A stretch of 64,000 bases of DNA from Pterois miles (Eukaryota; Chordata; Actinopteri; Perciformes; Scorpaenidae). The stretch spans positions 1,568,501 to 1,632,500 of the forward strand of contig CAMQGK010000147.1 of assembly GCA_947000775.1 (NCBI GenBank), read 5' to 3'. The notes under the pieces are model-generated. The model made no database searches. It was not told where the DNA came from and was given only the letters and a program-made list of their open reading frames with translations. The translations under genes were made by a program, and so were the position numbers. Below are positions 35,746-48,000 of this stretch, piece after piece. The first letter of the stretch is position 1; the number at the start of each line of letters is the position of its first letter.

Positions 35746-35751
35746 AATAAA
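35746..35751 (+). terminator. nuf2 polyadenylation signal
   Basis: AATAAA 48 bp after the nuf2 stop codon, the first such hexamer in the 3' untranslated region. Confidence 0.75.
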
Positions 35752-35863
35752 GCTGATCAGTCCAGACTGTGTGGCTCAAAGGCTTCCATCTTTCAGAACA
35801 AACAAGTATGCTGTCTATATATGTATATGTAGTTAGGAATGGTGAGGCTGTAGCCGTATGTTA

Positions 35864-36260
35864 CAGGGACAGTTTGAGTGGTTTAAAGTGGGGTTGTATG
35901 AGGTACTTATCCACAGTCAGTGTATTACCTGCAGTAGATGACAAGTGATACACCCCCAGTTTGAAGAAACAGACAGCAGTTACTGCAAAGAAGCAAAGCA
36001 ATGTACTGCTGAGGACGGGGGCAGCAGCAAAACAGATTTTAGTCATCTAAAAGCTGCTATATTGATTGTATTTTCACAGATTTACCTCGCTGTCTGACAG
36101 CCCTTTCTGATGGAGAGCTGAAGCTGTTGTATCCGTCTATGCTTTCGCCAAAGCCACCAGACTCCAAACTGTGGACGTGTCGACCGACATCTCCTGTAGG
36201 CTGGTAGGATGAGAGTTAAACAGGGATTTAAAAGAAAAAAAATTTAAATGTTTCATAGAA
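35864..36260. mobile_element. Repeat family F, medium-length copy
   Basis: Starts CAGGGACAGTTTGAGTGG just downstream of nuf2 and ends near GTAGGCTGGTAGGATGAGAG plus an A-rich tail. It is collinear with 31394-32155 but lacks that copy's central inverted repeat. Confidence 0.6.
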
Positions 36261-37316
36261 AACTAACTGCAGAATAAATCACGGTGTTCTACAGTCATTC
36301 CTTTATTGCAGGCCGTTGCCGTGCAGGGCACTGATAATCAGGTAGTAGTATTCGGGCAGAACAGCAGTTAAATATGGTCAGAAACATCTGCAGAGAAGTG
36401 TGGAAAAGAAATCTCAGGACAGGGAACTCACCTCTGACAGGATGCCTCCTCGTCTGGGGTCATTTTTGCACCGTGGTACCAAACGTTTCTTTGAAAGTGA
36501 TGTCAAAACTGTGCAGCTGTTGCTTATCCACTGTGGCGGTTCAACCTCCCTCTGCGACAGAGACCAGTCAGGTCTGCCATCCACATGGAGATTGCAGTTG
36601 ATGATAGTGACCACTTCTGTAGAGACCTGAGACTGGTTGTCATCTGCAGTCTTCCTTAGTGCATCATTTCAAACAGGTGACTGGTCATGAGGTATTCCAC
36701 TGGAGCTTGCTTTGCATCACCCTGAGGCCTGTGACATCGCTTGGATATCTACCATCACTGCAAGAGGCTCCTGCTGGAACCCGATGAGGACGCCCAGATG
36801 AGGGAGTTTGTAAGATTAGGACTCGGTAAGTCAACCCTGGGTCTGTCAAGCTGGCTATGAGTGCGTGCACATAAAAGGGGCGGTGTCTGCAGCAAGTGTC
36901 CAATCACAAACATGGACAAGTCTACTGTCAGCAGAGCGGCATATTTTACAAACTAAACTACAATATGAGACAAAAACAAGTAAGTTCAGTTAAACACATA
37001 ATCCAGACTAAAAATAACCCATCTGAAGCTGCCAAATTCAGGAAGGACAGCTGGAAAAAGAAAAATAATCGCTTATGTGTTTGAATACTAAAATTAAATT
37101 TCATCACGCTGCCTCTCATGTCTCCTCCTGGTGCATCACCTGACATTAACACACCTGCTACCATGATCACTTCGCCTCGGTGCTTGGTCTGGTGCTTAGT
37201 GCCCCTAGCGTCTACAAAAAATACACATATACAAAATAAGTAATATTAATAATAAAATAATGAAAAAGCTCCTATCCATATTATACTTTTCACCTTAATC
37301 CTACCGCCTTATGGAG
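36261..37316. other. Intergenic stretch without identified features
   Basis: Short overlapping reading frames on both strands (36374-36903) have no recognisable protein features. The sequence is of mixed composition and may be decayed repeat. I see no exon or RNA gene. Confidence 0.4.
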
Positions 37317-38005
37317 AACCTGCCAAAATAGAAAATAAATAAATAAATGAATGCCTCAAATTGCAAAAAAATATGTCATTAAAGGTAGCAAAAATTATTC
37401 ATTAATTGATAAAAAGGGACAGATTGATATTTGTTTTAATTTTCTTCTTTATATATTACTTTTTAATTCCCTTATTTACTTATTCTTCTGTTTAAATTTT
37501 CCTTTTTATTCGTACTGTATGTACTTGTATTAATTTTTGCTTTTATTTTTAAATGTATTTATTTATGCATTGTTTATTTATTTCTCCAAATCTTTCCCTT
37601 TGCATTTCATCCCTTACTTATTTTCCCAGACACAGATTTCTGTATTCTTTTTTGTGTAAATGTATAAATAAATAAATAAGTTAGGGGAAATAGATAAGGG
37701 GTGAAATGCAAAGCAAATCTCATGCATAAATAAATGAATAAAATTATTTAAAAGATATAAAGTAAATAAAAAATACACACATTTAAAGATGAACAAAATC
37801 ATACATAAATAAGAAGACAGGAGACTAAATTAAATAAATAAGAATTAATATGAAGATAAATAAAGACGCAAATTAAAACACAAATATCAATTTGTTACAT
37901 TTTATCAATTAATTATAATATTATTTTTGCTACATTTAATGACTATTTGTCGAGCCATTTATTTATTTATTCATATTTTTTTTATTTTGGCGGTTCTGTC
38001 CTCTC
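37317..38005. mobile_element. AT-rich MITE-like element, family E, another copy
   Basis: The left end is GGAGAACCTGCCAAAATA and the right end TTTTGGCGGTTCTGTCCTC, the same inverted termini as at 30598-31018. The interior is AAATAAAT-rich, with GTGAAATGCAAAG motifs also found in the 18985-19895 copy. Confidence 0.6.
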
Positions 38006-38201
38006 CTATCTCACAGGTGCTTTATTCTATCATTCAAATTCTTCAAGACAGTTTGTTCCTAATGACTTCATATCATTGTTTTCTGTTTGAATTAGTGCTT
38101 TTTAAAAATACCAATTAATTATGCCGACGCAAGTTATTAAAGTTAGAACTGTGTCGATGTTAATCGTGAATAAACAAGAACAATGGTTTTAATGCATAAA
38201 A

Positions 38202-38207
38202 TTTATT
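38202..38207 (-). terminator. Candidate polyadenylation signal for the cfap57-like gene
   Basis: AATAAA on the minus strand, about 275 bp downstream of the frame-shifted stop at 38482. Confidence 0.45.
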
Positions 38208-38481
38208 CACTGTGAATGTGTGGTGAAATTAGGAGTTTTAGTTTATTGTTGCAAAAATCCCTTCAAAATCATGCCACAAAGTGTATATTAAATTTAAGAC
38301 AAACTAGATTTTTGTAAATAATTTAGCTTGAATAAGCTCAGTGCAGGTAAATCCTAGAGTTCTCAACAAATGCAAAGAATGAAATGGTTTCGTTGTGTGT
38401 TTATAAAAGGTGGTGGTGATGGCCTGAGGAGGGTAATCCTCAGCAGGACCACGATGGCTCCTGGTTGAGGATGTGGGTTGC

Positions 38482-38937
38482 TCACTGAGTCTTGTTTTTT
38501 ATCATTTCTGAGTTGACGCCTTCATCTGTTTTAGGCCCTTCATCTGAGCGAGGACGTGACTTGTTGGTCTTCTTCAAAGTGAACAGCTGAGCTTTGTAAT
38601 CTTTGACCTGAGTCCTCTGCAAACTGACGCAGTTCATTGATTTCAGTAATCAGAGCCACATTGTCCTGTGGAGAGTATCATGTCTTCAGTAAAACTATGC
38701 TCAGACTTACATCACAGGAAGCAGAATACTGAATTTTATCATCAGACAGTGATTGTTTCAATAATTATAATAAGAAAAAAAAAGACTTAAATCCCTAACG
38801 ACTAGAGGAATTGTCCATGCAGTGATCTCTGTTTTATAATTTACCTTCATGAAGTTGACATAGACTTTCTCATGCTCCTCGGCAGATTTGGCGAGCCTCG
38901 TCTTGAGACTGTTAACAGTCTTCTCCAGGTGATCGCG
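38482..38937 (-). pseudogene. cfap57: cfap57 (wdr65)-like, last two coding exons, apparent frameshift
   Basis: CFAP57 is a WD-repeat and coiled-coil protein of motile cilia. Exon 38937-38845 encodes 31 residues of coiled coil (RDHLEKTVNSLKTRLAKSAE, ending VYVNFMK) with good AG and GT borders. The last exon starts at 38665 and opens DNVALITEINELRQ, typical of the CFAP57 C-terminal region. In that frame the protein stops at 38540-38542 after an unlikely tail. A single-base shift near 38620-38630 restores a plausible tail (LQRTQVKDYKAQLFTLKKT onward) to a TGA at 38482-38484. So either an indel has damaged the gene or the sequence has an error here. Upstream exons are not in the window: everything to the right is satellite. 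The neighbourhood (p3h1, c1orf50) supports cfap57. Whether it is dead is not settled; the pseudogene label reflects the shift. Confidence 0.6.
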
Positions 38938-39001
38938 CTGGCCAGGACAGAAAAGATATCAAACATTCTTTCACCTCGATGTTTTACAGACTGACTTTAT
39001 C

Positions 39002-42000
39002 TGACATGTATACTGTGACTTTTTTGACATACCTTAGCAGTACCTTAGTTAATAGCTTTTAACCACATACTATAAATGACTTTCTATACAATGACGTTTC
39101 ACAATAACTGTGACATTTTTCAACATAGTATACTATGATATTTTATGACTTTTTTGGAAATTCTATACTGTCTTTTGACATACTGTATTATTGCTTTTTT
39201 TACTACTGTTTTTACATACTGTACTATGATTTTTTTCGACATGGTATACTGTGACTTTTTTCCAAATTATTAGACAATTTGACAAACTATAAAATGACTT
39301 TTTTTAAAAAAAAATATATACCGTGGCTTTTTCTGATTTTTTTTTCAACACAGTCTACTGTGATTTTTTCATATTTTTTGACATACTATTCTATGGCTTT
39401 TTCTGACTTTTTCACATGGTATACTATAACTTTTGGCATACTACACCATGTTTTTTCATGACATTTTCCAACATAATGTACTATTACTACTACGAGACAT
39501 TTATGACTTTTTGAAATGCTATACTGTGAATTTTTTGACATACTGTACTACAGCGTTTTTTTACTCCTTTTTTTGGCATACTGTACTATGATTTTTTTGA
39601 ATATATTATTATATGATACTTATATACTATGACTTTTTTGACAAACATGCATATACTGTAGCTTTTTCTACTACTTAATTTGACATACTGTGTGATGATT
39701 TTTTTACACATGGCATATTATTACGTTTTTTGACATACCAGACAATGGCTGCTTAACGACTTTTTTTGGGATACTATATACTGTGGCTTTATTTGGCTTT
39801 TTGTCAACACACGATACATTGACCTTTCACGATCACTATAATGGCATCTTTCATATTTTTCGATGTAGTATACTATGACATTCTTCACAACATTTTTCGA
39901 CATACTATGACGTTTTTTCATGAAAACTGTCGACAATTTTATATTTTTCAAAATACTATATTATGACTTTTTACTCAGAAATTTTTCAACATGCTATATA
40001 TGACATTTTGCCAGATATTTTTCGACATACTATATTATGACTTTTTACTCAGAAATTTTTCAACATGCTATACTATGACTTTTTGCCAGATATTTTTCGA
40101 CATACTATATTATGACTTTTTTCCAAGAAATTTTTCAATATGCTATACTATGACTTTATTTCAAGATATTTTTGATATACTATTCTATAACTTTTTTCAT
40201 GAAATCTTTCGACATACTATACTATGACATTTTTTCAAGAAATTTTTCAACATACTGTTCTGTGATTTTTTTTTCAAGAAATTTTTTGCCATACTATATT
40301 ATGACTTTTTATCATGAAATTGATCGACATACTATACTATGACGTTTTTTCAAGAAACTTTTCAACATACTGTACTATGATTTTTTTTTCAAGAAATTTT
40401 TCGATATACTATACTATAACTTTTTTTCATGAAATTTTTCGCCATACTATACTATGACTTTTTTTTCATGAAAATTGTTGCCAAACTACAATGAGTTTTT
40501 TTTCATGAAATAATTTGCCATACTATAGTGTGACTATTTTAAAGAAATTGTTCGACATACTATAGTATGACTTTTTATCATGAAATTGATCGACATACTA
40601 TACTATGATTTTTTTTCAAGAAATGTTTCAACATACTATACTATGATTTTTTTTCAAGAAATGTTTCAACATACTATACTATGATTTTTTTTCATGAAAT
40701 TTTTCAACATACCATACTATGACTTTTTATCATGAAATTGATCGACATACCATACTATGACTTTTTTTCATGAAATTTTTTAACATACTATACTATGACG
40801 TTTTTTCAAGAAATTTTTCGACACACTATACTATGACTTCTTTTAAAAAAAATCTTGAACATACGATGCTATGAGTATTTTAAAAAATAATTTTTCGACA
40901 TAACATACTATGATTTTTTTTCAAGAAATTTTTGACATACTATACTATATTTTTTTCAAGAAATGTTTTGCATACTATACTATGACTTATTTCAACATAC
41001 TATATGAATTTTTCAAGATAGTTTTCGGCATACTATACTATGACGTTTTTTTAAGAAATTTTTCGACATACTATACTATCACTTTTTTTCAAAGTTATTT
41101 TTCGCCATACTATATAATGACTTTTTTCATGAAATTTTTCGACATACTTCTATGCTTTTGTTTTTCATTCTATATATTGACTTTTTTTCATGAAATTTTT
41201 CGACATACTATACTATGACGTTTTTTTAAGAAATTTTTCGACATACTATACTATCACTTTTTTTTCAAAGTTATTTTTCGCCATACTATATAATGACTTT
41301 TTTCATGAAATTTTTCGACATACTATACTATGACGTTTTTTCAAGAAATTTTTCAACATACTGTACTGTGATTTTTGTTCGAGAAATTTTTTGACATACT
41401 ATACTATGACTTTTTTCAAGATATTTATCGGCAAACTATATGACTTTTTTTTTCATGAAATTTATCGCCTTACTATATAATGACTTTTTTTCATGAAAAT
41501 TGTCGCCAAACTACAATGAGTTTTTTTTCATGAAATAATTCAACATACTATACTATGACTTTTTTCATGAAATTTTTTACCATACTTTTGTGTGACTATT
41601 TTTCAAGAAATTGTTCGACATACTATACTATGATTTTTTTTCAAGAAATTTTTCAACATACTATACTATGATTTTTTTTCAAGAAATTTTTCAACATACT
41701 GTACTGTGATTTTTTTTCAAAATTTTTTTTGACATACTATAATATGACTTTTTTCAAGATATTTATCGCCATACTATATAATGACTTTTTTTCAAGAAAA
41801 TTTTTCGACACACTATACTGAGTTTTTTTTTCATGAAATTTTTCGACATACTATACTATGACTTTTTTTTTCATGAAAATTGTCGCCAAACTACAATGAG
41901 TTTTTTTTTCATGAAATATTTCGACATACTATAGTGTGACTTTTAATCATGAAATTGATCGACATACTATACTATGATTTTTTTTCAAGAAATTTTTCAA

Positions 42001-45000
42001 CATACTATACTATGATTTTTTTTTTCAAGAAATTTTTTGACATACTATACTATGACTTTTTTTCAAGATATTTTTCGCCATACTATATAATGACTTTTTA
42101 TCATGAAATTGATCGACATACTATACTATGACATTTTTTCATGAAATTTTTCAACATACTATACTATGACGTTTTTTCAAGAAATTTTTCGACACACTAT
42201 ACTATGACTTCTTTTCAAAAAAATCTTGAACATACTATGCTATGAGTTTTTTAAAAAATAATTTTTCGACATAACATACTATGATTTTTTTTCAAGAAAT
42301 GTTTCAACATACTATATGATTCTTTTTCAAGATAGTTTTCAACATACTATACTATGACTTTTTTTTCAAATTTATTTTTCGCCATACTATATAATGACTT
42401 TTTTTCATGAAATTTTTCGACATACTATACTCTGACATTTTTTCAAGAAATTTTTCAACATACTGTACTGATTTTTTTTTCAAGAAATTTTTTGCCATAC
42501 TATACTATGACTTTTTTCAAGATATTTATCGCCATACTATATAATGACTTTTTTTCATGAAAATTGTCGCCATACTATATAATGACTTTTTTTCATGAAA
42601 ATTGTCGCCAAACTACAATGAGTTTTTTTTCATGAAATAATTCAACATACTATACTATGACGTTTTTTCAAGAAATTTTTCGACATACTATATTATGACT
42701 TTTTTTCAAGAAATCTTCAACATACTGTACTATGATTTTTTTTCAAGAAATTTTTTGACATACTATAATATGACTTTTTTCAAGATATTTATCGCCATAC
42801 TATATGACTTTTTTTCATCAAATTTTTCGACATACTATACTATGACGTTTTTTCAAGAAATTTTTCGACATACTATACTATAACTTTTTTTCATGAAATT
42901 TTTCGCCATACTATACTATGACTTTTTTTTCATGAAAATTGTCGCCAAACTACAATGATTTTTTTTTCATGAAATAATTCGACATACTATACTATGACTT
43001 TTTATCATGAAATTGATCAACATACTATACTATGACATTTTTTCAAGAAATTTTTCAACACACTGTACTGTGATTTTTTTTCGAGAAATTTTTCAACATA
43101 CTATACTATGACATTTTTTCAAGATATTTATCGGCATACTGTATGACTTTTTTTTCATGAAATTTATCGCCATACAATATAATGACTTTTTTTCATGAAA
43201 TTTTTCGACATACTATACTATGACGTTTTTTCATGAAATTTGTCAACATACTGTACTGTGATTTTTTTTCAAGAAATTTTTTGACGTACTATACTATGAC
43301 TTTTTTCAAGATATTTATCGCCATACTACGACTTTTTTTTCATGAAATTTATCGCCATACTATATAATGACTTTTTTTCATGAAAATTGTCGCCAAACTA
43401 CAATGAGTTTTTTTTCATGAAATAATTCAACATACTATACTATGACGTTTTTTCAAGAAATTTTTCGACATACTATACTATAACTTTTTTTCATGAAATT
43501 TTTCGCCATACTATACTATGACTTTTTTTTCATGAAAATTGTCGCCAAACTACAATGAGTTTTTTTTCATGAAATAATTTGACATACTATACTATGACTT
43601 TTGTCATGAAATTTTTTTTGCCATACTATAGTGTGACTATTTTAAAGAAATTGTTCCACATACTATAGTATGACTTTTTATCATGAAATTGATCGACATA
43701 CTACACTATGATTTTTTTTCAAGAAATTTTTCAACATACTATACTATGATTTTTTTTCAAGAAATTTTTCGCCATACTATACTATGACTTTTTTTTCATG
43801 AAAATTGTTGCCAAACTACAATGAGTTTTTTTTCATGAAATAATTCGACATACTATACTATGACTTTTTTCATGAAATTTTTTGCCATACTTTTGTGTGA
43901 CTATTTTTCAAGAAATTGTTCGACATACTATACTATGACATTTTTTCAAGAAATTTTTCAACATACTGTACTGTAATTTTTTTTTCAAGAAATTTTTTGA
44001 CATACTATACTATGACATTTTTTCAAGATATTTATCGGCATACTGTATGACTTTTTTTTCATGAAATTTATCGCCATACTATATAATGACTTTTTTTCAT
44101 GAAATTTTTCGACATACTATACTATGATTTTTTTCATGAAATTTTTCAACATACTGTACTGTGATTTTTTTTCAAAATTTTTTTTGACATACTATAATAT
44201 GACTTTTTTCAAGATATTTATCGCCATACTATATAATGACTTTTTTTCAAGAAATTTTTCGACACACTATACTATGACTTTTTTTCATGAAATTTTTCGA
44301 CATACTATACTATGACGTTTTTTCAAGAAATTTTTCGCCATACTATACTATGACTTTTTTTTTTCATGAAATAAGTCGACATACTATAGTATGACTTTTT
44401 ATCATGAAATTGATCGACATACTATAATATGATTTTTTTTCAAGAAATTTTTCAAAATACTATACTATGATTTTTTTTTCAAGAAATTTTTCAACATACT
44501 ATACGATGATTTTTTTTCAAGAAATAATTCAACGTACTATACTATGACGTTTTTTCAAGAAATTTTTCGACATACTATACCATGACGTTTTTTTCAAGAA
44601 ATTTCCACATACCATACCATGACGTTTTTTTCAAGAAATTTTCAACATACTGTACTATGATTTTTTTTCAAGAAATTTTTTGACATACTATACTATGACT
44701 TTTTTTTCATGAAAATTGTCGCCAAACTACAATGAGTTTTTTTTCATGAAATAATTCGACATACTATACTATGACTTTTGTCATGAAATTTTTTGCCATA
44801 CTATAGTGTGACTATTTTTAAGAAATTGTTCGACATAATATAGTGTGACTTTTAATCATGAAATTGATCGACATACTATACTATGATTTTTTTTCAAGAA
44901 ATTTTTCAACATACTATACTATGATTTTTTTTTCAAGAAATTTTTTGACATACTATACTATGACTTTTTTCAAGATATTTTTCGCCATACTATATAATGA

Positions 45001-48000
45001 CTTTTTATCATGAAATTGATCGACATACTATACTATGACATTTTTTCATGAAATTTTTCAACATACTATACTATGACGTTTTTTCAAGAAATTTTTCGGC
45101 ACACTATACTATGACTTCTTTTCAAAAAAATCTTGAACATACTATGCTATGAGTTTTTTAAAAAATAATTTTTCGACATAACATACTATGATTTTTTTTT
45201 CAAGAAATGTTTCAACATACTATATGACTTTTTCAAGATAGTTTTCAACATACTATACTATCACTTTTTTTTCAAATTTATTTTTCGCCATACTATATAA
45301 TGACTTTTTTCATGAAATTTTTCGACATACTATACTATGACGTTTTTTCAAGAAATTTTTTGCCATACTATACTATCACTTTTTTTTCAAATTTATTTTT
45401 CGCCATACTATATAATGACTTTTTTCATGAAATTTTTCGACATACTATACTATGACGTTTTTTCAAGAAATTTTTTGCCATACTACACTATGACTTTTTT
45501 AACATATTTATCGCCATACTATATAATGACTATTTTTCATGAAATTTTTCGACATACTATACTCTGACATTTTTTCAAGAAATTTTTCAACATACTGTAC
45601 TGATTTTTTTTTCAAGAAATTTTTTGCCATACTATACTATGACTTTTTTCAAGATATTTATCGCCATACTAGATAATGACTTTTTTTCATGAAAATTGTC
45701 GCCAAACTACAATGAGTTTTTTTTCATGAAATAATTGAACATACTATACTATGACGTTTTTTCAAGAAATTTTTCGACATACTATATTATGACGTTTTTT
45801 CAAGAAATCTTCAACATACTGTACTATGATTTTTTTTCAAGAAATTTTTTGACATACTATAATATGACTTTTTTCAAGATATTTATCGCCATACTATATG
45901 ACTTTTTTTCATCAAATTTTTCAACATACTATACTATGACATTTTTTCAAGATATTTATCGGCATACTGTATGACTTTTTTTTCATGAAATTTATCGCCA
46001 TACTATATAATGACTTTTTTTCATGAAATTTTTCGACATACTATACTATGACGTTTTTTCAAGAAATTGTCAACATACTGTACTGTGATTTTTTTTCAAG
46101 AAATTTTTTGACGTACTATACTATGACTTTTTTCAAGATATTTATCGCCATACTATGACTTTTTTCATGAAATTTATCGCCATACTATATAATGACTTTT
46201 TTTCATGAAAATTGTCGCCAAACTACAATGAATTTTTTTTCATGAAATAATTCAACATACTATACTATGACGTTTTTTCAAGAAATTTTTCGACATACTA
46301 TACTATAACTTTTTTCATGAAATTTTTCGCCATACTATACTATGACTTTTTTTTTCATGAAAATTGTCGCCAAACTACAATGAGTTTTTTTTTCATGAAA
46401 TAATTCGACATACTATACTATGACTTTTGTCATGAAATTTTTTGCCATACTATAGTGTGACTATTTTAAAGAAATTGTTCCACATACTATAGTATGACTT
46501 TTTATCATGAAATTGATCGACATACTATACTATGATTTTTTTTCAAGAAATTTTTCAACATACTATACTATGATTTTTTTTTCAAGAAATTTTTTTACAT
46601 CCTATACTATGACTTTTTTCAAGATATTTTTCGCCATACTATATAATGACTTTTTTTTCATGAAATTTTTCGACATACTATACTATCACTTTTTTTCAAA
46701 GTTATTTTTCGCCATACTATATAATGACTTTTTTCATGAAATTTTTCGACATGCTATACTATGATGTTTTTTCAAGAAATTTTTTGCCATACTATACTAT
46801 GACTTTTTTTAAGATATTTATCGCCATACTATATGACTTTTTTCATGAAATCTTTCGACATACTATACTATGACATTTTTTCAAGAAATTTTTCAACATA
46901 CTGTACTGTGATTATTTTTCGAGAAATTTTTTGCCATACTATACTATGACTTTTTTCAAGATATTTATCGGCATACTGTATGACTTTTTTTCATGATATT
47001 TTGCCATACCATATAATGACTTTTTTCATGAAATTTTTCGACATACTATACTATGACTTTTTTCAAGATATTTTCGGCATACTGTATGACTTTTTTTCAT
47101 GATATTTATCGCCATACTATATAATGACTTTTTTCATGAAATTTTTCGAAAACTATACTATGACATTCTTTCAAGAAATTTTTCAACATACTGTACTGTG
47201 ATTTTTTTTCAAGAAATTTTTTGCCATACTATACTATGACTTTTTTAAGATATTTATCGCCATACTATATAATGACTTTTTTTCATTAAATTTTTCGACA
47301 TACTATACTATGACATTTTTTCAAGAAATTTTTCAACATACTGTACTGTGATTTTTTTTTCAAGAAATTTTTTGCCATACTATACTATGACTTTTTATCA
47401 TGAAATTGATTAACATACTATACTATGACATTTTTTCAAGAAATTTTTCAACATACTATACTATGACATTTTTTCAAGATATTTATCGGCATACTGTATG
47501 ACTTTTTTTTCATGAAATTTATCGCCATACTATATTATGACTTTTTTTTCATGAAAATTGTCGCCAAACTACAATGAGTTTTTTTTCATGAAATAATTCA
47601 ACATACTATACTATGACGTTTTTTCAAGAAATTTTTCGACATACTATACTATGACGTTTTTTCAAGAAATTTTCAACATACTGTACTATGATTTTTTTTC
47701 AAGAAATTTTTTGACATACTATAATATGACTTTTTTCAAGGTATTTACCGCCATACTATATGACTTTTTTTCATCAAATTTTTCGACATACTATACTATG
47801 ACGTTTTTTCAAGAAATTTTTCGACATACTGTACTATAACTTTTTTTCATGAAATTTTTCACCATACTATACTGTGACTTTTTTTTCATGAAAATTGTCG
47901 CCAAACTACAATGAGTTTTTTTTCATGAAATAATTCGACATACTATACTATGACTTTTGTCATGAAATTTTTTGCCATACTATAGTGTGACTATTTTAAA

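Noticed and set aside
36374..36903. Clustered short frames downstream of nuf2
   Set aside because: Frames on both strands overlap with no domain, no codon pattern and no splice support.
39991..46764. Longer satellite frames (for example 40910-41218 and 46507-46764)
   Set aside because: Same explanation; composition is only the T-rich monomer read in one phase.
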